A stretch of DNA of 64,000 nt from SUG2458 sp051872335. GTDB lineage: Bacteria; Bacillota_I; Bacilli_A; RFN20; CAG-826. A program made the translations under genes and the position numbers. The notes beneath the pieces were generated by a model. That model searched no databases, was not told the DNA's origin, and saw only the letters and a list, made by a program, of their open reading frames with translations. Of the stretch, positions 8,849-17,732 are shown one piece after another. The first letter of the stretch is position 1. Each line of letters begins with the position of its first letter. The stretch lies in contig JBJEDT010000025.1 in the NCBI GenBank assembly GCA_051872335.1, positions 124,001 through 188,000 of the forward strand. The letters are read 5' to 3'.

Positions 8849-11080
8849 TTATTTTTTACATTTTTGAAGTTCAGAGTTAATTTTAGCGACCATTTCTTGA
8901 GGTAATCTTTCTCCAGCCATTTTTGCTAATCTTTCAATAGAGAAACCACCCATCATTTTTATCATGCTTGTTGGGATGCTAATTCCCATTTTATCAAGTT
9001 CTGTCATCATTTTATCCATAAAAGCTTGAAGAACTTTAGATGCATTTTCATCTGCTTGAATAGTTTTGATTTTATCTTTAATAGAGAAATATTCAGGATT
9101 AAAAGTTAATGAAATCGCATTTCCTTCTTTATCAAACCAGTTTACAACAGTTTCTGTTTTTCCTTCTAACATATAAGATACATCTTCTTTTTTAACTTTC
9201 TTAATGTATGAAGCGTCTTTAACATTTCCAGCAACAGCTAGTAACTTGATTGATTTATTTAATGGTACTGTAAATTCAACAACTTTATCACAAGGTTTTG
9301 TTTCAAATAAAGCACCATCTACATAAAGTGAAACTTCATTTAAGTTAGAATAAACAATAACTTTTGTTTCATCTTCACATCTATTTACATAACGTTTAGA
9401 AGCAATGTGAACCATTGGTTCTTCTGTCCAATATGCTTTATATAAATAGAAGCTATCTTTTCTAATTTTACGGTTGTATGTGACTAAACCTTTATGGTTA
9501 CGGCCTTTGACTCCACCTTCATCACGCATATCAGAACCAAAGTCAAACATATTCCAAACATGAGTTGCCCATAAATATGGTCTTGTTCTAAATGTCTCAA
9601 GCATTACATGATGATAATGTGCTTGATATTCTTCACTATAGTCTCCCATTTCTGGATGTGAATTATGCCATTTTAAAATTGCTTCACAGCCATATTCTGA
9701 TAAACCAAAGCAGATTTTTGGATTTTCTTTGTGGAACTTATCTAACCATACAGCATTGTATTCAGCTTCTCCACCATACCATCCAAAATAATGGTTATAA
9801 GATATAATATCTGAAATATGATTCATTGGACTATCAGACTCTAACATTGAAAGTTGAGCCATTGTTGTAAGTCTTGTTTTATCCATTTCATGACATAAAT
9901 CATTTAATACTTTATGTTGATTAATCAAATCTTCTGTAACACCAGCCATACTAATTTCGTTGGATAATCCCCAACAAACAATAGAAGGGTGATTATAGTT
10001 TTGCGTAATCAATTCTTTCATTTGTTGTTTAGCATTTTCAAAACCATTTGGTTGAACATTTGAAATAAATGGAATTTCAGCCCAGACAATCATACCTCTT
10101 TCATCACAGAGATCATAGAAATATTGATCGTGTTGATAGTGAGCTAAACGAATTGTATTTGCTCCAACTTCACAAATTAGATCCATATCTTCTTTATGCT
10201 CTTTTCTTGTGATTGCCCAACCCATATTCTCTCTATCTTGGTGACGAGATACACCATGTAGTGGATATGGTTTTCCATTTAAGAAGAAACCTTTATTTGG
10301 ATCTATTTTAAATGTACGACATCCAAATTTAATTTCTTTATTATCCAAAATTTTTTCTCCATCTTTAATGGATACAATAAGTGTATATAAATAAGGATCA
10401 ATACGACCATTCCATAAATGTACATTTTCAAGAGTTAAAGCAAATTTCAATTTCTTTTCTTGAATACTTGCAACAACATTTCCTTCTCTATCTAAAATGT
10501 TAGCTTCAATAACTTGTTTTTTATAATCAGGAATGAAACATTCCACTGTTACTTTAGCATTTTCTTTGACAACTTTAGGTGTAACAACAACTCCTGGTCC
10601 ACCATAGTAATCTAAGTCGAAGTGTACTTTATTTGTAACTACAATATTTACATTTCTATAAATACCACCAAAAAAAGTAAAATCAGCAAATGCTGGATAA
10701 ATGTAATCATTTACACTATTGTCTACTCGAACTGCTAAAACATTATTATTATCAATTAAGTGATCAACTCTAGCTCTAAATGTTTGGTAGCCACCTTCGT
10801 GATGAGCTACCTTAACTCCATTAAAGTAAACATCACTTTCAGCATTTACACCTTCGAATTCTAAATATACAACTTCATCAGCTGCAAATTTAATCTTGCC
10901 TAATTTTTTATAATACCAGCAAGTTCCACGATAATAGTCACTTCCACCATCTTGGCCATCTAGATTATTCCAAGTATGAGGTAAGTCAACTTTTGTTGCT
11001 TTTTCATTTAAAACTTTAGCAACAATGAGATCTTTTTTAACAAATTCCCATCCTTTGTTAATATTAATTATTCTTCTCAT
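8849..11080 (-). CDS. Glycoside hydrolase family 2 enzyme (beta-glucuronidase or beta-galactosidase type)
   Basis: 743 residues. A jelly-roll sugar-binding domain (about 1-145), an immunoglobulin-like domain (150-250) and a TIM barrel (255-560) are followed by a C-terminal beta region and an extra helical tail. The acid/base glutamate is in GLSNEIS and the nucleophile glutamate in GLSEYG. RNHKG carries the N-x-K pair that contacts a carboxylate in glucuronidases, but HGVSRHQDR is more like galactosidases, so specificity is open. Context (uxuA/uxuB, GPH symporter) favours glucuronides. The start is an internal ATG with GGAGG 6 nt upstream. No signal peptide is visible, so the enzyme is intracellular. 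Confidence 0.85.
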   Translation of the reverse strand: MRRIININKGWEFVKKDLIVAKVLNEKATKVDLPHTWNNLDGQDGGSDYYRGTCWYYKKLGKIKFAADEVVYLEFEGVNAESDVYFNGVKVAHHEGGYQTFRARVDHLIDNNNVLAVRVDNSVNDYIYPAFADFTFFGGIYRNVNIVVTNKVHFDLDYYGGPGVVVTPKVVKENAKVTVECFIPDYKKQVIEANILDREGNVVASIQEKKLKFALTLENVHLWNGRIDPYLYTLIVSIKDGEKILDNKEIKFGCRTFKIDPNKGFFLNGKPYPLHGVSRHQDRENMGWAITRKEHKEDMDLICEVGANTIRLAHYQHDQYFYDLCDERGMIVWAEIPFISNVQPNGFENAKQQMKELITQNYNHPSIVCWGLSNEISMAGVTEDLINQHKVLNDLCHEMDKTRLTTMAQLSMLESDSPMNHISDIISYNHYFGWYGGEAEYNAVWLDKFHKENPKICFGLSEYGCEAILKWHNSHPEMGDYSEEYQAHYHHVMLETFRTRPYLWATHVWNMFDFGSDMRDEGGVKGRNHKGLVTYNRKIRKDSFYLYKAYWTEEPMVHIASKRYVNRCEDETKVIVYSNLNEVSLYVDGALFETKPCDKVVEFTVPLNKSIKLLAVAGNVKDASYIKKVKKEDVSYMLEGKTETVVNWFDKEGNAISLTFNPEYFSIKDKIKTIQADENASKVLQAFMDKMMTELDKMGISIPTSMIKMMGGFSIERLAKMAGERLPQEMVAKINSELQKCKK

Positions 11081-11101
11081 TTTTCCTCCTAAAATCCGTA
11101 A

Positions 11102-11130
11102 TGAAAACGGTTTCATATATTTTAATTATA
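11102..11130 (-). promoter_or_regulatory. cre (CcpA) site and -10 element of the glycosidase-symporter operon
   Basis: TGAAAACGGTTTCA at 11102-11115 matches the Bacillus cre consensus TGWAANCGNTNWCA at every fixed position. A minus-strand TATAAT at 11125-11130 would put the transcription start near 11118, so the cre site covers about +3 to +16. That is a repressing position. Confidence 0.75.
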
Positions 11131-11173
11131 TATAGCATTAAATATTATTAAAATAACTAAAATTGTTTAAAAA

Positions 11174-11202
11174 TTGACAAATCCTGCTATTTGTTATATA
11201 AA
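11174..11202 (+). promoter_or_regulatory. Sigma-A promoter of the araC-type regulator
   Basis: TTGACA (11174-11179), a 17-bp spacer and TATAAA (11197-11202), giving a short leader before the ATG at 11221. Confidence 0.75.
11177..11190 (+). promoter_or_regulatory. Candidate operator, copy 1 (ACAAAtCCTGCTAT)
   Basis: A 14-mer that recurs with one mismatch at 15900-15913 upstream of uxuB. Here it lies between the -35 and -10 of the regulator promoter and upstream of the divergent glycosidase operon. It is a plausible binding site for the AraC-family protein encoded next to it. Confidence 0.4.
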
Positions 11203-11220
11203 TGAATTAAAGGTAAAATT

Positions 11221-12144
11221 ATGAAATATGAAGAATTCAAAACCAATATACGCGAATATCTAAAAAATTATAAAAATCAAGATTCTATACCTTTAGAAGT
11301 TATCAAAGCATTAAATGTTTGCGAATGCTTTACTTTTATTACGGAAGATATTTTACCTCTTTTTAAAGGATTCCATTTCCATGATGATATGTATGAAATT
11401 TTATATATGCTTGAAGGTAACGTTTCATATGCTATCGAAGACAAAATATATAATATTGAAAAAGGTGATATGGTTTTAATTTGTCCAAATCAACTTCATC
11501 AATTAGTATCACCAGATTATTCAAAAAGAATTGTTTGTACTTTTACTAAAGATTTTCTAGATAACTTTACTACTAAAAACACTGACTTTAAAGAGTTATT
11601 TGAAATTATAAAAGATTCTAACAATCATAAAATTTCATTTAGAGATAACGACTTAACTAAAATTGAAAACTTACTTTTAAAGATGACAAAAATAATTTTT
11701 TCTGAAAAGTTTGGTGATGATATTCAATATAATTTATCATTCTGTCGTATGATGTTAGTTATTGCTGAAAAAGTAATGGCTGATAACGAACTTAAAGAAG
11801 TAAGTTATATAACTAATCCTATCATTAAAAAAATTGTCACCGTCATAAACAATAATTTATCAAATAAAATATCTATCGATTTTATTGCTGATGAATTATC
11901 TTTATCTTCTTCATATATTTCACATATGTTTAAACAATTAACAGGTATTTCCATCCTTCAGTTCATAATTAAGAAAAGACTTATTCAATCAAAAGAATTA
12001 TTACGTCAAGGAAAAAGGATTGAAGACATTGCTTTTGAGTGTGGCTTCCAAGATTATACTTCCTTCTTTAGAAGTTTTAAAAAAGAATTTGGAATTACTC
12101 CAAAAAAATATGTTAAAGAACAACTTATAATGCATAACGAATAA
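11221..12144 (+). CDS. AraC-family transcriptional regulator, cupin sensor
   Basis: 307 residues. An N-terminal cupin-like ligand domain (about 45-105, with FHFHDDMYEILYMLEG and NQLHQLV) is followed by a C-terminal double helix-turn-helix (about 205-300, ending in FQDYTSFFRSFKKEFGITPKKY), the AraC/XylS signature. It is divergent from the glycosidase-symporter operon and convergent with kdgK. It is probably the local activator of this glycoside/hexuronate locus, sensing a sugar. The start follows AAAGG closely. The only ACAAA-CCTGCTAT copies noted in the window lie at its own promoter and before uxuB. Confidence 0.85.
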   Translation: MKYEEFKTNIREYLKNYKNQDSIPLEVIKALNVCECFTFITEDILPLFKGFHFHDDMYEILYMLEGNVSYAIEDKIYNIEKGDMVLICPNQLHQLVSPDYSKRIVCTFTKDFLDNFTTKNTDFKELFEIIKDSNNHKISFRDNDLTKIENLLLKMTKIIFSEKFGDDIQYNLSFCRMMLVIAEKVMADNELKEVSYITNPIIKKIVTVINNNLSNKISIDFIADELSLSSSYISHMFKQLTGISILQFIIKKRLIQSKELLRQGKRIEDIAFECGFQDYTSFFRSFKKEFGITPKKYVKEQLIMHNE

Positions 12145-12146
12145 AA

Positions 12147-12171
12147 AACTTCAGCCATTATGACTGAAGTT
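12147..12171. terminator. Bidirectional terminator between araC and kdgK
   Basis: AACTTCAG/CTGAAGTT 8-bp stem with a 9-nt loop, with an A-run on one side and T-rich sequence on the other. It sits between two convergent stop codons. Confidence 0.8.
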
Positions 12172-12182
12172 ATTTTATTTAT

Positions 12183-13202
12183 TTATCTTTGAACTCTTCC
12201 TGAGCCACCTGATTTAATTAATGATTTTACTTCATCAACTGAAACCATATTGTAATCACCTTCAATTGAATGTTTTAAACATGATGCTGCAACAGCAAAT
12301 TCTAATGCATCTTTTGATGAGTAATTATTAATTAATCCATAAATTAAACCAGCTGAGAATGAATCTCCTCCACCAACACGATCGATGATGTGGACATTAT
12401 ATTCTGTTGAGAAGTGATATTCCTCACCATCATATAACATAGCAGCCCATTTATTATCAAAAGCACTGATTGATGTTCTTAATGTAATAGCGACTTTTTT
12501 AAATCCAAATTTATCCATTAATTGTTTTGCAACTGATTTATAGCCTTCTTTATTTAATTCTCCTCTTGAAACATCTGTATTTTCAGCTGAGATATTAAAG
12601 ACATCATGTGCATCTTCTTCGTTACCAATACATACATCAACGTATTGAGCTAACTTTGACATTGTTTCATTAGCTTCTTCTTTTGTCCATAATTTTTTAC
12701 GGTAGTTTAAGTCACATGAAACAATAACACCATGAGCTTTAGCTGCTTTACAAGCTTCAATAGCAATTTCTCTTAAATCAACACTAACAGCTGGTGTAAT
12801 ACCTGAAATATGGAACCAATCTGCATCTTTAAAGATTTCATCCCAATCATAATCTTCTTTCTTAGAGAAATAGAATGAAGAATATTTTCTATCATAAACA
12901 ACTTTAGAAGGACGTTGTGAAGCTCCTTTTTCTAAGAAGTAAATACCACATCTATCTCCACCACGAGCAATAAATTTAGTACCTACACCAAATTTACGTA
13001 ATGAATTAACTCCTGATTGACCTATTTCATTATTTGGTAATTTAGAAACAAATTCAGTTTCTAAACCATAGTTTGCAAGTGATACAGCAACATTTGCTTC
13101 ACCACCACCATAAGTAGCTTCATAGTTTTCACATTGAACAAATCTTAAATAGTTAAATGGTTGAAGACGTAACATTAATTCACCAAAAGTAACAACTTTC
13201 AT
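12183..13202 (-). CDS. kdgK: 2-dehydro-3-deoxygluconokinase
   Basis: 339-residue PfkB/ribokinase-family sugar kinase that phosphorylates 2-keto-3-deoxygluconate to KDPG. The N-terminal block GELMLRLQP, YGGGEANVAVSLANYG and the C-terminal PfkB signature RVGGGDSFSAGLIYG (catalytic Asp in GGGDSF) are all present. It is coupled to eda: the eda stop and the kdgK start share a base (TAATG). The assignment over other PfkB kinases rests on its operon with KDPG aldolase and proximity to mannonate dehydratase, which produces its substrate. Confidence 0.88.
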   Translation of the reverse strand: MKVVTFGELMLRLQPFNYLRFVQCENYEATYGGGEANVAVSLANYGLETEFVSKLPNNEIGQSGVNSLRKFGVGTKFIARGGDRCGIYFLEKGASQRPSKVVYDRKYSSFYFSKKEDYDWDEIFKDADWFHISGITPAVSVDLREIAIEACKAAKAHGVIVSCDLNYRKKLWTKEEANETMSKLAQYVDVCIGNEEDAHDVFNISAENTDVSRGELNKEGYKSVAKQLMDKFGFKKVAITLRTSISAFDNKWAAMLYDGEEYHFSTEYNVHIIDRVGGGDSFSAGLIYGLINNYSSKDALEFAVAASCLKHSIEGDYNMVSVDEVKSLIKSGGSGRVQR

Positions 13203-13816
13203 TATTTTAAACCTCCTACTAGTTCAACAACTTCTCTTGTTTTCTTTTCAATTTCTTCGAAAGTACCTTTCATCATCCAACTACCACCGCAAGCGACGAT
13301 TTTGTTGAATTCTAAGTATTCCATAATATTTGAAGCATCAATACCACCAGTTGGCATAAATTTAACTTGTGGGAATGCTGCGCATAAAGATTTAATTGTT
13401 TTTAAACCACCATAATTGCTTGCTGGGAAAAACTTTAATGTAGTAATTCCTAATGAAATTGCAGCAATAATTTCTGTAGGTGTAACTACACCAGGTAAAT
13501 ATGGGATATTGTGTTTTACACAAACCTCATTAACTTCTGCACTTAATCCTGGTGAAACAATAAATTTTGCACCAACACTAATTGCATCTTCACATTGTTG
13601 AGCATTAATAACAGTACCTGCACCGATTAAAGCATCAGGATAATGTTCAACCATAGTCTTAATAGCTTCTTTTGCACAAGCTGTTCTAAATGTTACTTCA
13701 GCAACAGGTAATCCACCTTTTACCAAAGCTTCCATTGTTGGTAAAGCATCTTCTAGATTATTAATAACAACAACTGGAACAACATGAGCATTATGAACTC
13801 TTTCTAAAACTTCCAT
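13202..13816 (-). CDS. eda: KDPG aldolase (2-dehydro-3-deoxy-phosphogluconate aldolase)
   Basis: 204 residues, the usual length of the trimeric class I aldolase that splits KDPG into pyruvate and glyceraldehyde 3-phosphate. Key blocks are EVTFRT (general-base glutamate), GAGTV, and TLKFFPAS with the Schiff-base lysine; GGID follows. AAGGGG precedes the ATG. It is the first gene of an eda-kdgK pair, about 118 bp after uxuA, and completes the lower hexuronate pathway. Confidence 0.92.
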   Translation of the reverse strand: MEVLERVHNAHVVPVVVINNLEDALPTMEALVKGGLPVAEVTFRTACAKEAIKTMVEHYPDALIGAGTVINAQQCEDAISVGAKFIVSPGLSAEVNEVCVKHNIPYLPGVVTPTEIIAAISLGITTLKFFPASNYGGLKTIKSLCAAFPQVKFMPTGGIDASNIMEYLEFNKIVACGGSWMMKGTFEEIEKKTREVVELVGGLK

Positions 13817-13934
13817 TTATATATACCCCTTTCAATAACAAATTTTTTACAAAATTAGAATAAATCATTTTTAAAGTAAATAATAGTAATATTATTTATA
13901 TAAATTTCTTTTTGTGCACCAAGTTTAAAATGAT

Positions 13935-14978
13935 TTATTTTTTACTCTTTTCATATGCTTCAAAAAGACCATTGATATAGGCACATCCTAAAGCTCTATC
14001 AAATAATCCATAACCAGGTTTTGCATCTTCTCCAAAGATATTTCTGCCATGGTCTGGACGAACATATCCTTCAAATCCATTATTTACTAAAGTTTCAACA
14101 ATACGAGCCATATCTAAACTACCAGCACAAGATAAATGACCGACTTCACAGAATGAATCGTGATCATCTGTCCACTTTACATTACGTAGATGAGCAAAGT
14201 GAACTCGACCTTGTTTAGTATATTTTTCTGCCATATGAATTAAATCATTTTCTCTTCCAGCACCAAAACTACCTGTACATAATGTTAATCCATTACAAGT
14301 ACTTGGAACAGCTTTGAACATTCTATCTAAATCTGCTTCATTTGAAATAATACGTGGTAATCCAAAGATATCCCATGGTGGATCATCTGGATGGATTGCC
14401 ATATTTACACCACATTCTTCACAAACAGGAATTATTCTTTCTAAGAAATAAACTAAGTTATTAAATAAATCATCATGTGTAATAGATTTATATTCTTTTA
14501 GTAAACCTTGTAATTCATTTTGAGAATATGATTCATCCCATCCAGGAAGATGTAAATTGTTAGGATCAACCTTTAAAAAGTCATCATATGAATAACTTAA
14601 TGAAGTTGAACCATCTTCATTTTTATGATACATATCTGTTCTTAGCCAATCAAAAACTGGCATAAAATTATAACAAATACATTTAACTCCAGCTTTTGCT
14701 ACTCTTCTAATATTTTCACAATAATTCAAAATATATCTATCGCGAGTTGGTTTACCCATTTTAATATCTTCATGAACAGGAATTGATTCGATAACTTCCA
14801 TTTCTAAGCCTACTTCATTAGATAATTCTTTTAAACGATTAATAGTTTCTTGAGACCAAACTTCTCCAACTTTGACATCATAACATGCTGTTACTACACC
14901 AGTCATATTTGGAATTTGTTTAATATAACTTAATGGAATACAATCCTTTTCACCATACCATCTAAATGTTAATTTCAT
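13935..14978 (-). CDS. uxuA: D-mannonate dehydratase
   Basis: 347 residues. It converts D-mannonate to 2-keto-3-deoxygluconate with a divalent metal. Family features are the N-terminal LTFRWYGEKDCIPLSYIKQIP, AIHPDDPPW in the barrel and the C-terminal VRPDHGRN metal-site region. It follows uxuB by 14 bp and has AAGGAG before the ATG. Its product feeds kdgK and eda downstream. Length and motifs fit the xylose-isomerase-like UxuA fold, and no anomalies were seen. Confidence 0.93.
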   Translation of the reverse strand: MKLTFRWYGEKDCIPLSYIKQIPNMTGVVTACYDVKVGEVWSQETINRLKELSNEVGLEMEVIESIPVHEDIKMGKPTRDRYILNYCENIRRVAKAGVKCICYNFMPVFDWLRTDMYHKNEDGSTSLSYSYDDFLKVDPNNLHLPGWDESYSQNELQGLLKEYKSITHDDLFNNLVYFLERIIPVCEECGVNMAIHPDDPPWDIFGLPRIISNEADLDRMFKAVPSTCNGLTLCTGSFGAGRENDLIHMAEKYTKQGRVHFAHLRNVKWTDDHDSFCEVGHLSCAGSLDMARIVETLVNNGFEGYVRPDHGRNIFGEDAKPGYGLFDRALGCAYINGLFEAYEKSKK

Positions 14979-14992
14979 AAAATTCTCCTTCT

Positions 14993-15841
14993 TTATACAC
15001 CACTATATGATGAGAAACCACCATCGATTGGGAGACAAACTCCTGTAATAAATGAAGCAGCTTCATCTGAACATAAGAATAATGTAGCACCAACTAAGTC
15101 ATCAACTTCACCAAATTTTCCCATTGGTGTAGCAGCTAAAATTTTACCTGTTCTAGCAGTTGGTGTACCATCTTCATTCCATAATAATTTTGCATTTTGT
15201 GCAGTTGAAAAGAACCCTGGAGCAATTGCATTTACTCTAATCCCAATATGTGAAAAATGAACAGCAAGCCATTGAGTAAAGTTACTAACAGCAGCTTTTG
15301 CTCCACTATATGCAGGAATCTTTGTTAAAGGAGTATATGCATTCATTGAAGAAATATTCAATACACTACATCCTTTTCTACCAACCATATCTTTTGTGAA
15401 AATTTGTGAAGGTAATAATGTTCCAATGAAATTTAAATTGAAAACAAATTCTACTCCACTAGAATCTAAATCGAAAAAAGTTTTAATTTCTTTGGTTGCA
15501 TCATCTAGTTCAGCATATTCATTGTCTGTAGTTGCTCTTGGGTTATTTCCACCAGCACCATTAATTAAAATATCACATGGACCAAAAGCTTCTAAGACTT
15601 GTTTATGGCATTCTTCTAGTGATTCTTTTGATAAAACATTAGCAGCAAATCCTTTTGCTATGCCACCATCTTTCACGATTTCATCAGCAACTCTTTGAGC
15701 TGATTCAACATTTAAATCTAATAAAGCTACTTTAGCGCCACAACAAGCAAGTGCCTTAGCAAGATGGGAGCAAATTACTCCACCAGCTCCTGTAATGACA
15801 ACTACTTTATTATCAAAGCTAATTTTAAAAGGTAAATTCAT
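14993..15841 (-). CDS. uxuB: SDR-family D-mannonate oxidoreductase (fructuronate reductase)
   Basis: 282-residue short-chain dehydrogenase/reductase. The nucleotide-binding loop (TGAGGVICSHLA), the NGAGG block, catalytic Ser in ISSMN and the YSGAK Tyr-Lys pair are all present, as is a C-terminal LPIDGGFSS. Bacillus uses an SDR (YjmF) for fructuronate to mannonate, and the position directly before uxuA supports that reaction here. It is probably the first gene of the uxuBA transcript. A second copy of the putative AraC operator lies 59-72 bp upstream. Confidence 0.85.
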   Translation of the reverse strand: MNLPFKISFDNKVVVITGAGGVICSHLAKALACCGAKVALLDLNVESAQRVADEIVKDGGIAKGFAANVLSKESLEECHKQVLEAFGPCDILINGAGGNNPRATTDNEYAELDDATKEIKTFFDLDSSGVEFVFNLNFIGTLLPSQIFTKDMVGRKGCSVLNISSMNAYTPLTKIPAYSGAKAAVSNFTQWLAVHFSHIGIRVNAIAPGFFSTAQNAKLLWNEDGTPTARTGKILAATPMGKFGEVDDLVGATLFLCSDEAASFITGVCLPIDGGFSSYSGV

Positions 15842-15899
15842 AATTATATTTCTCCTTATTTCACCTTAATATTATCTTGCTTAATTAATAAAATCAATA

Positions 15900-15913
15900 A
15901 CAAAACCTGCTAT
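15900..15913 (+). promoter_or_regulatory. Candidate operator, copy 2 (ACAAAaCCTGCTAT)
   Basis: Matches the site at 11177-11190 at 13 of 14 positions. It has the same orientation relative to a minus-strand catabolic operon, and lies 59-72 bp upstream of the uxuB start. Confidence 0.4.
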
Positions 15914-15938
15914 GATTTTTTTACATTTTTTTAAATCA

Positions 15939-15996
15939 AAATCTCACTTTTTATAAAGAAAACTAATAAAACTATTCAATATTAAAAGTGAGATTT
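15939..15996. repeat. Inverted repeat, 13-bp arms
   Basis: AAATCTCACTTTT (15939-15951) and AAAAGTGAGATTT (15984-15996) pair perfectly around a 32-nt AT-rich loop. The repeat lies just after the PIN-toxin gene and upstream of uxuB. It could end the toxin transcript, but the following T-tract is weak. Confidence 0.6.
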
Positions 15997-16010
15997 ATAG
16001 TTACTAAATA

Positions 16011-16550
16011 TTATTCGTTCAATATTACAATTGAATTAATAATATGATTTCTTAATGTTTTATCTAATCTTTTTTCTAGTTCTTCTTTTGGTAATCGAAT
16101 AACACTTCCATTTTTATTAATGAGTGATTTAATACATTCTTCGTATTCTATTTCTGAAATTTTTTTATAGTAAAATAAATGGTCCACAATTCCTATTGTG
16201 CCAATACACTTCACTGATTCTAAATCTGCAGCTTTTCGAAGATTTCGATCACCTGTTAATAATAGTATGTTTCTATTCTTAGCAATCGCTAAAGCAATTC
16301 TATCATATCTAGTTAAACGTTTATACTTTAAACCATATTCTTCAGCTAATAAAAATTCTTCAAATGATAGTTCAGTACTTTGTAAGCCTAATTGAATTAA
16401 CTTTTCTCTTAAAAATTCTGGTTCAAGTAATTCATCTTCTATTGCATCATTATTCATTAAATAAGTATAGTCTAAAAGAAAAGGCCATTCTAATCGACTA
16501 ATTTCTACAAAATCAATCCAAAAATTCGTATCACTACTTATGAATTTCAC
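16011..16550 (-). CDS. PIN-domain protein, predicted ribonuclease toxin
   Basis: 179 residues. PIN acidic residues are visible in SSDTNFW at the N-terminus, YDRIALAIA around residue 90, and LTGDRNLRKAA around residue 110, with a C-terminal helical extension. PIN toxins are metal-dependent RNases. The start is a GTG whose G is shared with the TAG stop of the upstream gene (TAGTG), with AGGAG 7 nt before it. A longer frame from an upstream ATG would add eight residues. The pair with an XRE-ImmA/IrrE protein looks like a type II toxin-antitoxin module. Function is inferred from family and context. Confidence 0.72.
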   Translation of the reverse strand: MKFISSDTNFWIDFVEISRLEWPFLLDYTYLMNNDAIEDELLEPEFLREKLIQLGLQSTELSFEEFLLAEEYGLKYKRLTRYDRIALAIAKNRNILLLTGDRNLRKAADLESVKCIGTIGIVDHLFYYKKISEIEYEECIKSLINKNGSVIRLPKEELEKRLDKTLRNHIINSIVILNE

Positions 16551-17596
16551 TAACGTTCTCCTGAAAAACAACAATTGTTAACAACTAGCTTAGATGAGGA
16601 TCTTAATAATTCAGCCCCTCGTTGAATACTGATTTCATTTTCGTTTATAGCTCTATAAACAAGTTGTTCAAAAAGTGAAGTTTTTTCCGGCAATATTCGA
16701 GTAGGCTCATTTTTTCTCCAACCGTTTTTAGAAGCATAAATATAAAAAGCTTTAGCAACACTTTCAGAAACAACTTTGACCACTTCAGCTCTTTTTGCTA
16801 AAAGCATCATCGAGATTCCATATTCCTTAGCAACAAGTTCCATATCTTTACTAATTGCTGAGCGATGAATACCAAGCTCACGTATTATATCAACTTTTGG
16901 AAATAAGAAAGCACCAGCAATTGCATTTGCATAACGTTCAATTTCTTTTTCATCCAGATTTATAGATGACCAATCAAACATTAAATGAGCAAGTTCATGT
17001 CCTATAGTTGAACGTTGTCTTTCTGAAGACATTAATCCGTTTATCATAATGTATGGTCTTCCATTAACAGTTCCATTGATTCCTGAAAAATGGTCATCAT
17101 CTATATCTTTGATTAAAATTAAAAAACCCTTATTCTCAAGTTTACCTACTAATTCATCGATAGGACCATCTTGAGCGAAACCCAAAACTTTACGTAATGC
17201 TTGAGCATCATTCTCAATATCACCTGAATTTTTTAAGGAGTAACATTTTGGAATAGATGGTAAAACTTCTCCACCTAATAATTCAATAACATCCATAAAA
17301 CGATTAAAATATTCTTCAACACTTTCATAAACTAAATCTTGTTTTTCTTTTGACAATGAAGAATTTTTTCTAAATTCATTATGAACAAAAGTAACGTCTT
17401 CATTTCTAATGATTAAAAAATCTGATACCTTAACATCCAATGAACTTGCTATTTTTTTCATTATATCCATATCGGGATATCGATCTCCATTTTCATAATG
17501 AGTTATAGACATAGGAGAAACGTTTACTAATTGCGCAAGTTCTTTTTTTGATAAACCTTTTATTAATCTATAATACTTCAAATTCTTACAAAACAT
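16550..17596 (-). CDS. XRE helix-turn-helix plus ImmA/IrrE metallopeptidase, predicted antitoxin/regulator
   Basis: 348 residues. An XRE-type DNA-binding domain (about 5-62, KKELAQLVNVSPMSITHYENGDRYPD) is followed by a COG2856 zinc peptidase domain with the motif STIGHELAHLMFDW (HExxH) near residue 210. ImmA/IrrE proteins cleave repressors or relieve repression in mobile elements and stress circuits; the fused form often sits next to a toxin. The start is set by GGGGGTGAG before an internal ATG. The stop overlaps the PIN gene start, so both products are translationally coupled. Confidence 0.8.
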   Translation of the reverse strand: MFCKNLKYYRLIKGLSKKELAQLVNVSPMSITHYENGDRYPDMDIMKKIASSLDVKVSDFLIIRNEDVTFVHNEFRKNSSLSKEKQDLVYESVEEYFNRFMDVIELLGGEVLPSIPKCYSLKNSGDIENDAQALRKVLGFAQDGPIDELVGKLENKGFLILIKDIDDDHFSGINGTVNGRPYIMINGLMSSERQRSTIGHELAHLMFDWSSINLDEKEIERYANAIAGAFLFPKVDIIRELGIHRSAISKDMELVAKEYGISMMLLAKRAEVVKVVSESVAKAFYIYASKNGWRKNEPTRILPEKTSLFEQLVYRAINENEISIQRGAELLRSSSKLVVNNCCFSGER

Positions 17597-17691
17597 AATC
17601 TCACCCCCACTGTTTATATTATACCATTTTTTAATAAAAAATAAACACCAAGGCGAGAAATTCCATACTAAATTTATAAACATATTTTATT

Positions 17692-17720
17692 AAAAAAAGA
17701 CTGATTTTTTAAAATCAGCC
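17692..17720 (-). terminator. Terminator of the YwaF-like gene
   Basis: 10-bp stem (minus strand GGCTGATTTT/AAAATCAGTC, one G-T pair) followed by seven T residues, 12 bp past the stop codon. Confidence 0.8.
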
Positions 17721-17732
17721 TAACTAATTATC

